In this document: in pieces, positions 1 to 12,014 of the stretch
Layout: the number at the start of each line of letters is the position of its first letter
Numbering within the stretch: position 1 is the first letter of the stretch
Origin: Malachius bipustulatus
Lineage: Eukaryota; Arthropoda; Insecta; Coleoptera; Melyridae
Assembly (NCBI GenBank): GCA_910589415.1
Contig: OU342638.1
Coordinates: 12,316,014 to 12,380,013, forward strand
Length of the DNA: 64,000 nt
Direction: 5' to 3'
Notes under the pieces: model-generated
The model's input: the letters and a program-made list of their open reading frames with translations, nothing else
Database searches by the model: none
Told to the model about the DNA's origin: nothing
Position numbers and translations under genes: made by a program

Positions 1-1679
1 AATGTTAAACTAATACAGTTCCTATGCGTGATAGTCTTCTTTGGTATGCTATTAGGTCTTATTAGATACCTCTAAGTAGTTGTTTTTAGATGTGACGAAA
101 TTTCCAACCATCTGAGTAAAAACGGAAGTCGTAAAACCAACATCTCAGTGAGAGAGAGGAAAAAAATGTTCATTCTAAATGCGGTTTTACCTTTCGTTTG
201 TAGGCAATTTTGTTTATTTTCTGGAATTGTTCCTGTTTTTATGATTAGTCAACTTCTAGCTTTCAAAGCAGACGGTCGCATGGAATAATTGATGTAATGT
301 TAAATTAATACAGTTCCTATGCCTGATAGTCTTCTTTTCGTATGCTATTAGGTCTTATTAGATACCTCAAAGTAGTTGTTTTTAGATGTGACGAAATTTC
401 CAACCATCTGAGTAAAAACGGAAGTCGTAAAACCAACATCTCAGTGAGAGAGAGGAAAAAAATGTTCATTCTAAATGCGGTTTTACCTTTCGTTTGTAGG
501 AAATTTTGTTTATTTTCTGGAATTGTTCCTGTTTTTATGATTAGTCAACTTCTAGCCTTCAAAGCAGACGGTCGCATGGAATAATTGATGGAATGTTAAA
601 TTAATACAGTTCCTATGCCTGATAGTCTTCTTTTCGTATGCTATTAGGTCTTATTAGATACCTCAAAGTAGTTGTTTTTAGATGTGACGAAATTTCCAAC
701 CATCTGAGTAAAAACGGAAGTCGTAAAACCAACATCTCAGTGAGAGAGAGAAAAAAAATGTTCATTCTAAATGCGGTTTTACCTTTCGTTTGTAGGAAAT
801 TTTGTTTATTTTCTGGAATTGTTCCTGTTTTTATGATTAGTCAACTTCTAGCTTTCAAAGCAGACGGTCGCATGGAATAATTGATGTAATGTTAAATTAA
901 TACAGTTCCTATGCCTGATAGTCTTCTTTTCGTATGCTATTAGGTCTTATTAGATACCTCAAAGTAGTTGTTTTTAGATGTGACGAAATTTCCAACCATC
1001 TGAGTAAAAACGGAAGTCGTAAAACCAACATCTCAGTGAGAGAGAGGAAAAAAATGTTCATTCTAAATGCGGTTTTACCTTTCGTTTGTAGGAAATTTTG
1101 TTTATTTTCTGGAATTGTTCCTGTTTCTATGATTAGTCAACTTCTAGCCTTCAAAGCAGACGGTCGCATGGAATAATTGATGGAATGTTAAACTAATACA
1201 GTTCCTATGCCTGATAGTCTTCTTTGGTAGGCTATTAGGTCTTATTAGATACCTCAAAGTAGTTGTTTTTAGATGTGACGAAATTTCCAAACATCTGAGT
1301 AAAAACGGAAGTCGTAAAACCAACATCTCAGTGAGAGAGAGGAAAAAAATGTTCATTCTAAATGCGGTTTTACCTTTCGTTTGTAGGCAATTTTGTTTAT
1401 TTTCTGGAATTGTTCCTGTTTTTATGATTAGTCAACTTCTAGCTTTCAAAGCAGACGGTCGCATGGAATAATTGATGGAATGTTAAACTAATACAGTTCC
1501 TATGCCTGATAGTCTTCTTTGGTAGGCTATTAGGTCTTATTAGATACCTCTAAGTAGTTGTTTTTAGATGTGACGAAATTTCCAACCATCTGAGTAAAAA
1601 CGGAAGTCGTAAAACCAACATCTCAGTGAGAGAGAGGAAAAAAATGTTCATTCTAAATGCGGTTTTACCTTTCGTTTGT
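1..1679 (+). repeat. Satellite sub-block: mixed 295/296 bp monomers before the first large duplication
   Basis: Monomers start at 1, 296, 592, 888, 1184 and 1479. Three of them (296, 592, 888) are the 296 bp TTTTCGTATG type and begin AATGTTAAAT; the others are the 295 bp type. Copies at 1, 1184 and 1479 carry GGCAATTTT in place of GGAAATTTT. No gene, RNA or other element is visible here. Confidence 0.85.
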
Positions 1680-2956
1680 AGGCAATTTTGTTTATTTTCT
1701 GGAATTGTTCCTGTTTTTATGATTAGTCAACTTCTAGCTTTCAAAGCAGACGGTCGCATGGAATAATTGATGTAATGTTAAATTAATACAGTTCCTATGC
1801 CTGATAGTCTTCTTTTCGTATGCTATTAGGTCTTATTAGATACCTCAAAGTAGTTGTTTTTAGATGTGACGAAATTTCCAACCATCTGAGTAAAAACGGA
1901 AGTCGTAAAACCAACATCTCAGTGAGAGAGAGGAAAAAAATGTTCATTCTAAATGCGGTTTTACCTTTCGTTTGTAGGCAATTTTGTTTATTTTCTGGAA
2001 TTGTTCCTGTTTTTATGATTAGTCAACTTCTAGCTTTCAAAGCAGACGGTCGCATCGAATAATTGATGTAATGTTAAATTAATACAGTTCCTATGCCTGA
2101 TAGTCTTCTTTTCGTATGCTATTAGGTCTTATTAGATACCTCAAAGTAGTTGTTTTTAGATGTGACGAAATTTCCAACCATCTGAGTAAAAACGGAAGTC
2201 GTAAAACCAACATCTCAGTGAGAGAGAGGAAAAAAAAGTTCATTCTAAATGCGGTTTTACCTTTCGTTTGTAGGAAATTTTGTTTATTTTCTGGAATTGT
2301 TCCTGTTTTTATGATTAGTCAACTTCTAGCTTTCAAAGCAGACGGTCGCATGGAATAATTGATGTAATGTTAAACTAATACAGTTCCTATGCCTGATAGT
2401 CTTCTTTTCGTATGCTATTAGGTCTTATTAGATACCTCAAAGTAGTTGTTTTTAGATGTGACGAAATTTCCAACCATCTGAGTAAAAACGGAAGTCGTAA
2501 AACCAACATCTCAGTGAGAGAGAGGAAAAAAATGTTCATTCTAAATGCGGTTTTACCTTTCGTTTGTAGGAAATTTTGTTTATTTTCTGGAATTGTTCCT
2601 GTTTCTATGATTAGTCAACTTCTAGCCTTCAAAGCAGACGGTCGCATGGAATAATTGATGGAATGTTAAACTAATACAGTTCCTATGCCTGATAGTCTTC
2701 TTTGGTAGGCTATTAGGTCTTATTAGATACCTCTAAGTAGTTGTTTTTAGATGTGACGAAATTTCCAACCATCTGAGTAAAAACGGAAGTCGTAAAACCA
2801 ACATCTCAGTGAGAGAGAGGAAAAAAATGTTCATTCTAAATGCGGTTTTACCTTTCGTTTGTAGGCAATTTTGTTTATTTTCTGGAATTGTTCCTGTTTT
2901 TATGATTAGTCAACTTCTAGCTTTCAAAGCAGACGGTCGCATGGAATAATTGATGT

Positions 2957-3253
2957 AATGTTAAATTAATACAGTTCCTATGCCTGATAGTCTTCTTTTC
3001 GTATGCTATTAGGTCTTATTAGATACCTCAAAGTAGTTGTTTTTAGATGTGACGAAATTTCCAACCATCTGAGTAAAAACGGAAGTCGTAAAACCAACAT
3101 CTCAGTGAGAGAGAGGAAAAAAATGTTCATTCTAAATGCGGTTTTACCTTTCGTTTGTAGGAAATTTTTTTTTATTTTCTGGAATTGTTCCTGTTTTTAT
3201 GATTAGTCAACTTCTAGCTTTCAAAGCAAACGGTCGCATGGAATAATTGATGT
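2957..3253 (+). repeat. 297 bp variant monomer with expanded T run
   Basis: This copy has both the +1 TTTTCGTATG variant and a second +1 where AAATTTTGTTTA has become AAA followed by nine T and A. The extra T shifts the small forward ORF, shortening it to 67 codons with a different end. It also carries AAAGCAAACGG in place of AAAGCAGACGG. Its only twin is at 12997-13293. Confidence 0.9.
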
Positions 3254-3870
3254 AATGTTAAACTAATACAGTTCCTATGCGTGATAGTCTTCTTTGGTAT
3301 GCTATTAGGTCTTATTAGATACCTCAAAGTAGTTGTTTTTAGATGTGACGAAATTTCCAAACATCTGAGTAAAAACGGAAGTCGTAAAACCAACATCTCA
3401 GTGAGAGAGAGGAAAAAAATGTTCATTCTAAATGCGGTTTTACCTTTCGTTTGTAGGAAATTTTGTTTATTTTCTGGAATTGTTCCTGTTTTTATGATTA
3501 GTCAACTTCTAGCCTTCAAAGCAGACGGTCGCATGGAATAATTGATGTAATGTTAAACTAATACAGTTCCTATGCGTGATAGTCTTCTTTGGTATGCTAT
3601 TAGGTCTTATTAGATACCTCAAAGTAGTTGTTTTTAGATGTGACGAAATTTCCAACCATCTGAGTAGAAACGGAAGTCATAAAACCAACATCTCAGTGAG
3701 AGAGAGGAAAAAAATGTTCATTCTAAATGCGGTTTTACCTTTCGTTTGTAGGAAATTTTGTTTATTTTCTGGAATTGTTCCTGTTTTTATGATTAGTCAA
3801 CTTCTAGCCTTCAAAGCAGACGGTCGCATGGAATAATTGATGTAATGTTAAACTAATACAGTTCCTATGC

Positions 3871-4131
3871 GTGATAGTCTTCTTTGGTATGCTATTAGGT
3901 CTTATTAGATACCTCAAAGTAGTTGTTTTTAGATGTGACGAAATTTCCAACCATCTGAGTAAAAACGGAAGTCGTAAAACCAACATCTCAGTGGGAGAGA
4001 GGAAAAAAATGTTCATTCTAAATGCGGTTTTACCTTTCGTTTGTAGGAAATTTTGTTTATTTTCTGGAATTGTTCCTGTTTTTATGATTAGTCAACTTCT
4101 AGCCTTCAAAGCAGACGGTCGCATGGAATAA
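3871..4131 (+). other. Recurrent short ORF in the monomer, probably non-coding (example copy)
   Basis: This 86-codon ORF has equivalents of 80-86 codons in many monomers and would encode a basic peptide with two hydrophobic stretches (about residues 2-21 and 47-80). I do not believe it is a gene. Copies carrying CCTCTAAG have an in-frame TAA; GGTAGGC copies lose one ATG; AAGTTC copies lose another. The two T-run copies are frameshifted, and TTTTAATTA copies stop early. The changes between copies are mostly amino-acid altering (Phe/Ser, Lys/Gln, Met/Thr). A 295 bp period is not divisible by three and stops lie at the monomer junction, so no long repeat protein can form. A 70-codon ORF on the opposite strand recurs equally often. 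No family is recognised. Confidence 0.7.
3938..4056. repeat. Nested imperfect inverted repeat inside the monomer (dyad)
   Basis: Four pairs of complementary words nest around one centre. ACGAAATTTCC (3938-3948) faces GGAAATTTTGT (4046-4056) with one non-Watson-Crick position. AAACG (3963-3967) faces CGTTT (4038-4042). GTAAAACC (3974-3981) faces GGTTTTAC (4026-4033). AACAT (3982-3986) faces ATGTT (4009-4013). The loop is the purine-rich GAGAGAGG/A-run. The arrangement recurs in nearly every monomer, with variants that weaken single pairs: GGCAATTTT in some copies near 1.4-2.0 kb, AAGTTC instead of ATGTTC in others, and loss of CGTTT in the CCTCCTTTTTG subfamily. Whether it extrudes as a cruciform or folds in RNA is inference. 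Confidence 0.75.
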
Positions 4132-6794
4132 TTGATGTAATGTTAAACTAATACAGTTCCTATGCGTGATAGTCTTCTTTGGTATGCTATTAGGTCTTAT
4201 TAGATACCTCAAAGTAGTTGTTTTTAGATGTGACGAAATTTCCAACCATCTGAGTAGAAACGGAAGTCATAAAACCAACATCTCAGTGAGAGAGAGGAAA
4301 AAAATGTTCATTCTAAATGCGGTTTTACCTTTCGTTTGTAGGAAATTTTGTTTATTTTCTGGAATTGTTCCTGTTTTTATGATAAGTCAACTTCTAGCCT
4401 TCAAAGCAGACGGTCGCATGGAATAATTGATGTAATGTTAAACTAATACAGTTCCTATGCGTGATAGGCTTCTTTGGTATGCTATTAGGTCTTATTAGAT
4501 ACCTCAAAGTAGTTGTTTTTAGATGTGACGAAATTTCCAACCATCTGAGTAAAAACGGAAGTCGTAAAACCAACATCTCAGTGAGAGAGAGGAAAAAAAT
4601 GTTCATTCTAAATGCGGTTTTACCTTTCGTTTGTAGGAAATTTTGTTTATTTTCTGGAATTGTTCCTGTTTCTATGATTAGTCAACTTCTAGCCTTCAAA
4701 GCAGACGGTCGCATGGAATAATTGATGTAATGTTAAACTAATACAGTTCCTATGCGTGATAGTCTTCTTTGGTATGCTATTAGGTCTTATTAGATACCTC
4801 AAAGTAGTTGTTTTTAGATGTGACGAAATTTCCAACCATCTGAGTAAAAACGGAAGTCGTAAAACCAACATCTGAGTGAGAGAGAGGAAAAAAATGTTCA
4901 TTCTAAATGCGGTTTTACCTTTCGTTTGTAGGAATATTTGTTTATTTTCTGGAATTGTTCCTGTTTTTATGATAAGTCAACTTCTAGCCTTCAAAGCAGA
5001 CGGTCGCATGGAATAATTGATGTAATGTTAAACTAATACAGTTCCTATGCGTGATAGTCTTCTTTGGTATGCTATTAGGTCTTATTAGATACCTCAAAGT
5101 AGTTGTTTTTAGATGTGACGAAATTTCCAACCATCTGAGTAAAAACGGAAGTCGTAAAACCAACATCTGAGTGAGAGAGAGGAAAAAAATGTTCATTCTA
5201 AATGCGGTTTTACCTTTCGTTTGTAGGAAATTTTGTTTATTTTCTGGAATTGTTCCTGTTTTTATGATTAGTCAACTTCTAGCCTTCAAAGCAGACGGTC
5301 GCATGGAATAATTGATGTAATGTTAAACTAATACAGTTCCTATGCGTGATAGTCTTCTTTGGTATGCTATTAGGTCTTATTAGATACCTCAAAGTAGTTG
5401 TTTTTAGATGTGACGAAATTTCCAACCATCTGAGTAAAAACGGAAGTCGTAAAACCAACATCTCAGTGAGAGAGAGGAAAAAAATGTTCATTCTAAATGC
5501 GGTTTTACCTTTCGTTTGTAGGAAATTTTGTTTATTTTCTGGAATTGTTCCTGTTTTTATGATTAGTCAACTTCTAGCTTTCAAAGCAGACGGTCGCATG
5601 GAATAATTGATGGAATGTTAAACTAGTACAGTTCCTATGCGTGATAGTCTTCTTTGGTAGGCTATTAGGTCTTATTAGATACCTCAAAGTAGTTGTTTTT
5701 AGATGTGACGAAATTTCCAACCATCTGAGTAAAAACGGAAGTCGTAAAACCAACATCTCAGTGAGAGAGAGGAAAAAAATGTTCATTCTAAATGCGGTTT
5801 TACCTTTCGTTTGTAGGAAATTTTGTTAATTTTCTGGAATTGTTCCTGTTTCTATGATTAGTCAACTTCTAGCTTTCAAAGCAGACGGTCGCATGGAATA
5901 ATTGATGTAATGTTAAACTAATACAGTTCCTATGCGTGAGAGTCTTCTTTGGTATGCTATTAGGTCTTACTAGATACCTCTAAGTAGTTGTTTTTAGATG
6001 TGACGAAATTTCCAACCATCTGAGTAAAAACGGAAGTCGTAAAACCAACATCTCAGTGAGAGAGAGGAAAAAAAAGTTCATTCTAAATGCGGTTTTACCT
6101 TTCGTTTGTAGGAAATTTTGTTTATTTTCTGGAATTGTTCCTGTTTCTATGATTAGTCAACTTCTAGCTTTCAAAGCAGACGGTCGCATGGAATAATTGA
6201 TGGAATGTTAAACTAATACAGTTCCTATGCCTGATAGTCTTCTTTGGTATGCTATTAGGTCTTATTAGATACCTCAAAGTAGTTGTTTTTAGATGTGACG
6301 AAATTTCCAACCATCTGAGTAAAAACGGAAGTCGTAAAACCAACATCTCAGTGAGAGAGAGGAAAAAAATGTTCATTCTAAATGCGGTTTTACCTTTCGT
6401 TTGTAGGAAATTTTGTTTATTTTCTGGAATTGTTCCTGTTTCTATGATTAGTCAACTTCTAGCTTTCAAAGCAGACGGTCGCATGGAATAATTGATGTAA
6501 TGTTAAACTAATACAGTTCCTATGCGTGATAGTCTTCTTTTCGTATGCTATTAGGTCTTATTAGATACCTCAAAGTAGTTGTTTTTAGATGTGACGAAAT
6601 TTCCAACCATCTGAGTAAAAACGGAAGTCGTAAAACCAACATCTCAGTGAGAGAGAGGAAAAAAATGTTCATTCTAAATGCGGTTTTACCTTTCGTTTGT
6701 AGGAAACTTTGTTTATTTTCTGGAATTGTTCCTGTTTCTATGATTAGTCAACTTCTAGCCTTCAAAGCAGACGGTCGCATGGAATAATTGATGT

Positions 6795-9700
6795 AATGTT
6801 AAACTAATACAGTTCCTATGCGTGATAGTCTTCTTTTCGTATGCTATTAGGTCTTATTAGATACCTCAAAGTAGTTGTTTTTAGATGTGACGAAATTTCC
6901 AACCATCTGAGTAAAAACGGAAGTCGTAAAACCAACATCTGAGTGAGAGAGAGGAAAAAAATGTTCATTCTAAATGCGGTTTTACCTTTCGTTTGTAGGA
7001 AATTTTGTTTATTTTCTGGAATTGTTCCTGTTTTTATGATAAGTCAACTTCTAGCCTTCAAAGCAGACGGTCGCATGGAATAATTGATGTAATGTTAAAC
7101 TAATACAGTTCCTATGCGTGATAGTCTTCTTTGGTATGCTATTAGGTCTTATTAGATACCTCAAAGTAGTTGTTTTTAGATGTGACGAAATTTCCAACCA
7201 TCTGAGTAAAAACGGAAGTCGTAAAACCAACATCTCAGTGAGAGAGAGGAAAAAAATGTTCATTCTAAATGCGGTTTTACCTTTCGTTTGTAGGAAATTT
7301 TGTTTATTTTCTGGAATTGTTCCTGTTTCTATGATTAGTCAACTTCTAGCTTTCAAAGCAGACGGTCGCATGGAATAATTGATGGAATGTTAAACTAGTA
7401 CAGTTCCTATGCGTGATAGTCTTCTTTGGTATGCTATTAGGTCTTATTAGATACCTCAAAGTAGTTGTTTTTAGATGTGACGAAATTTCCAACCATCTGA
7501 GTAAAAACGGAAGTCGTAAAACCAACATCTGAGTGAGAGAGAGGAAAAAAATGTTCATTCTAAATGCGGTTTTACCTTTCGTTTGTAGGAAATTTTGTTT
7601 ATTTTCTGGAATTGTTCCTGTTTTTATGATAAGTCAACTTCTAGCCTTCAAAGCAGACGGTCGCATGGAATAATTGATGTAATGTTAAACTAATACAGTT
7701 CCTATGCGTGATAGTCTTCTTTGGTATGCTATTAGGTCTTATTAGATACCTCAAAGTAGTTGTTTTTAGATGTGACGAAATTTCCAACCATCTGAGTAAA
7801 AACGGAAGTCGTAAAACCAACATCTCAGTGAGAGAGAGGAAAAAAATGTTCATTCTAAATGCGGTTTTACCTTTCGTTTGTAGGAAATTTTGTTTATTTT
7901 CTGGAATTGTTCCTGTTTCTATGATTAGTCAACTTCTAGCTTTCAAAGCAGACGGTCGCATGGAATAATTGATGGAATGTTAAACTAGTACAGTTCCTAT
8001 GCGTGATAGTCTTCTTTGGTAGGCTATTAGGTCTTATTAGATACCTCAAAGTAGTTGTTTTTAGATGTGACGAAATTTCCAACCATCTGAGTAAAAACGG
8101 AAGTCGTAAAACCAACATCTCAGTGAGAGAGAGGAAAAAAATGTTCATTCTAAATGCGGTTTTACCTTTCGTTTGTAGGAAATTTTGTTTATTTTCTGGA
8201 ATTGTTCCTGTTTCTATGATTAGTCAACTTCTAGCTTTCAAAGCAGACGGTCGCATGGAATAATTGATGTAATGTTAAACTAATACAGTTCCTATGCGTG
8301 ATAGTCTTTTTTGGTATGCTATTAGGTCTTATTAGATACCTCAAAGTAGTTGTTTTTAGATGTGACGAAATTTCCAACCATCTGAGTAAAAACGGAAGTC
8401 GTAAAACCAACATCTGAGTGAGAGAGAGGAAAAAAATGTTCATTCTAAATGCGGTTTTACCTTTCGTTTGTAGGAAATTTTGTTTATTTTCTGGAATTGT
8501 TCCTGTTTTTATGATTAGTCAACTTCTAGCCTTCAAAGCAGACGGTCGCATGGAATAATTGATGTAATGTTAAACTAATACAGTTCCTATGCGTGATAGT
8601 CTTCTTTGGTATGCTATTAGGTCTTATTAGATACCTCAAAGTAGTTGTTTTTAGATGTGACGAAATTTCCAACCATCTGAGTAAAAACGGAAGTCGTAAA
8701 ACCAACATCTCAGTGAGAGAGAGGAAAAAAATGTTCATTCTAAATGCGGTTTTACCTTTCGTTTGTAGGAAATTTTGTTTATTTTCTGGAATTGTTCCTG
8801 TTTCTATGATTAGTCAACTTCTAGCTTTCAAAGCAGACGGTCGCATGGAATAATTGATGGAATGTTAAACTAGTACAGTTCCTATGCGTGATAGTCTTCT
8901 TTGGTAGGCTATTAGGTCTTATTAGATACCTCAAAGTAGTTGTTTTTAGATGTGACGAAATTTCCAACCATCTGAGTAAAAACGGAAGTCGTAAAACCAA
9001 CATCTCAGTGAGAGAGAGGAAAAAAATGTTCATTCTAAATGCGGTTTTACCTTTCGTTTGTAGGAAATTTTGTTTATTTTCTGGAATTGTTCCTGTTTTT
9101 ATGATTAGTCAACTTCTAGCCTTCAAAGCAGACGGTCGCATGGAATAATTGATGTAATGTTAAACTAATACAGTTCCTATGCGTGATAGTCTTCTTTGGT
9201 ATGCTATTAGGTCTTATTAGATACCTCAAAGTAGTTGTTTTTAGATGTGACGAAATTTCCAACCATCTGAGTAAAAACGGAAGTCGTAAAACCAACATCT
9301 CAGTGAGAGAGAGGAAAAAAATGTTCATTCTAAATGCGGTTTTACCTTTCGTTTGTAGGAAATTTTGTTTATTTTCTGGAATTGTTCCTGTTTCTATGAT
9401 TAGTCAACTTCTAGCTTTCAAAGCAGACGGTCGCATGGAATAATTGATGTAATGTTAAACTAATACAGTTCCTATGCGTGATAGTCTTTTTTGGTATGCT
9501 ATTAGGTCTTATTAGATACCTCAAAGTAGTTGTTTTTAGATGTGACGAAATTTCCAACCATCTGAGTAAAAACGGAAGTCGTAAAACCAACATCTCAGTG
9601 AGAGAGAGGAAAAAAATGTTCATTCTAAATGCGGTTTTACCTTTCGTTTGTAGGAAACTTTGTTTATTTTCTGGAATTGTTCCTGTTTCTATGATTAGTC

Positions 9701-12014
9701 AACTTCTAGCCTTCAAAGCAGACGGTCGCATGGAATAATTGATGTAATGTTAAACTAATACAGTTCCTATGCGTGATAGTCTTCTTTTCGTATGCTATTA
9801 GGTCTTATTAGATACCTCAAAGTAGTTGTTTTTAGATGTGACGAAATTTCCAACCATCTGAGTAAAAACGGAAGTCGTAAAACCAACATCTCAGTGAGAG
9901 AGAGGAAAAAAATGTTCATTCTAAATGCGGTTTTACCTTTCGTTTGTAGGAAATTTTGTTTATTTTCTGGAATTGTTCCTGTTTCTATGATTAGTCAACT
10001 TCTAGCTTTCAAAGCAGACGGTCGCATGGAATAATTGATGTAATGTTAAACTAATACAGTTCCTATGCGTGATAGTCTTTTTTGGTATGCTATTAGGTCT
10101 TATTAGATACCTCTAAGTAGTTGTTTTTAGATGTGACGAAATTTCCAACCATCTGAGTAAAAACGGAAGTCGTAAAACCAACATCTCAGTGAGAGAGAGG
10201 AAAAAAATGTTCATTCTAAATGCGGTTTTACCTTTCGTTTGTAGGAAATTTTGTTAATTTTCTGGAATTGTTCCTGTTTTTATGATTAGTCAACTTCTAG
10301 CTTTCAAAGCAGACGGTCGCATGGAATAATTGATGTAATGTTAAACTAATACAGTTCCTATGCGTGAGAGTCTTCTTTGGTATGCTATTAGGTCTTACTA
10401 GATACCTCTAAGTAGTTGTTTTTAGATGTGACGAAATTTCCAACCATCTGAGTAAAAACGGAAGTCGTAAAACCAACATCTCAGTGAGAGAGAGGAAAAA
10501 AATGTTCATTCTAAATGCGGTTTTACCTTTCGTTTGTAGGAAATTTTGTTTATTTTCTGGAATTGTTCCTGTTTCTATGATTAGTCAACTTCTAGCTTTC
10601 AAAGCAGACGGTCGCATGGAATAATTGATGGAATGTTAAACTAATACAGTTCCTATGCCTGATAGTCTTCTTTGGTATGCTATTAGGTCTTATTAGATAC
10701 CTCAAAGTAGTTGTTTTTAGATGTGACGAAATTTCCAACCATCTGAGTAAAAACGGAAGTCGTAAAACCAACATCTCAGTGAGAGAGAGGAAAAAAATGT
10801 TCATTCTAAATGCGGTTTTACCTTTCGTTTGTAGGAAATTTTGTTTATTTTCTGGAATTGTTCCTGTTTTTATGATTAGTCAACTTCTAGCTTTCAAAGC
10901 AGACGGTCGCATGGAATAATTGATGTAATGTTAAACTAATACAGTTCCTATGCGTGATAGTCTTCTTTTCGTATGCTATTAGGTCTTATTAGATACCTCA
11001 AAGTAGTTGTTTTTAGATGTGACGAAATTTCCAACCATCTGAGTAAAAACGGAAGTCGTAAAACCAACATCTCAGTGAGAGAGAGGAAAAAAATGTTCAT
11101 TCTAAATGCGGTTTTACCTTTCGTTTGTAGGAAATTTTGTTTATTTTCTGGAATTGTTCCTGTTTCTATGATTAGTCAACTTCTAGCTTTCAAAGCAGAC
11201 GGTCGCATGGAATAATTGATGGAATGTTAAACTAATACAGTTCCTATGCCTGATAGTCTTCTTTGGTATGCTATTAGGTCTTATTAGATACCTCAAAGTA
11301 GTTGTTTTTAGATGTGACGAAATTTCCAACCATCTGAGTAAAAACGGAAGTCGTAAAACCAACATCTCAGTGAGAGAGAGGAAAAAAATGTTCATTCTAA
11401 ATGCGGTTTTACCTTTCGTTTGTAGGAAATTTTGTTTATTTTCTGGAATTGTTCCTGTTTCTATGATTAGTCAACTTCTAGCTTTCAAAGCAGACGGTCG
11501 CATGGAATAATTGATGTAATGTTAAACTAATACAGTTCCTATGCGTGATAGTCTTCTTTTCGTATGCTATTAGGTCTTATTAGATACCTCAAAGTAGTTG
11601 TTTTTAGATGTGACGAAATTTCCAACCATCTGAGTAAAAACGGAAGTCGTAAAACCAACATCTCAGTGAGAGAGAGGAAAAAAATGTTCATTCTAAATGC
11701 GGTTTTACCTTTCGTTTGTAGGAAATTTTGTTTATTTTCTGGAATTGTTCCTGTTTCTATGATTAGTCAACTTCTAGCCTTCAAAGCAGACGGTCGCATG
11801 GAATAATTGATGTAATGTTAAACTAATACAGTTCCTATGCGTGATAGTCTTCTTTGGTATGCTATTAGGTCTTATTAGATACCTCAAAGTAGTTGTTTTT
11901 AGATGTGACGAAATTTCCAACCATCTGAGTAAAAACGGAAGTCGTAAAACCAACATCTCAGTGAGAGAGAGGAAAAAAATGTTCATTCTAAATGCGGTTT
12001 TACCTTTCGTTTGT
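6795..12014 (+). repeat. Satellite sub-block between duplication copies A1 and A2
   Basis: This stretch holds simple monomers with local tandem amplifications. Copies with ACTAGTAC near their start recur at 7386, 7976 and 8861, separated by 590 and 885 bp (two and three monomers). Variants CATCTGAGTG and ATGATAAGTC mark a second group near 6.9-8.4 kb. From about 10.3 to 11.8 kb, 295 bp GCCTGATAG copies alternate with 296 bp TTTTCG copies, giving a 591 bp dimer periodicity. No gene, RNA or other element is visible. Confidence 0.8.

Larger units (their letters stand above)
3844..4138 (+). repeat. Representative 295 bp satellite monomer
   Basis: This copy is close to the consensus and is given as a reference for internal landmarks. 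In order: the AATGTTAAAC start; a direct repeat of ATTAG about 10 bp apart in the first third; the GAAATTTC palindrome at 3940-3947; the left dyad arm to 3986; a purine tract at 3994-4008 interrupted only by the local sequence context; the right dyad arm from 4009 to about 4056; then a T-rich half ending GGTCGCATGG and TAATTGATGT. Its one notable private difference is GTGGGAGAG instead of GTGAGAGAG. The same variant appears in a copy at about 13737, which helps tie the two duplicated blocks together. Confidence 0.9.
1680..6794 (+). repeat. Segmental duplication within the array, copy A1
   Basis: Shared rare variants tie this block to 12015-16834. They include GCATCGAAT near 2055 and 12390, the 9-T run at 3170 and 13210, AAAGCAAACGG near 3226 and 13266, TTTCCAAACATC near 3356 and 13396, GTGGGAGAG near 3991 and 13736, ATAGGCTTC near 4465 and 14210, GTGAGAGTC with TTACTAGAT near 5936 and 15976, and GGAAACTTT near 6702 and 16742. 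The offset between blocks steps 10335, 10040, 9745, 10040, which is exactly whole monomers. That stepping is the mark of unequal exchange after the duplication. This copy has one monomer more, net, than A2. Confidence 0.85.

Noticed and set aside
3890..3900. TTAGG, the insect telomere motif, in CTATTAGGTC
   Set aside because: It occurs once per monomer and not in tandem, as expected by chance in AT-rich DNA.
4034..4051. CENP-B box-like sequence at TTTCGTTTGTAGGAAA
   Set aside because: It starts TTCG but lacks the required A and CGGG positions of the mammalian box, so the resemblance is limited to four bases.
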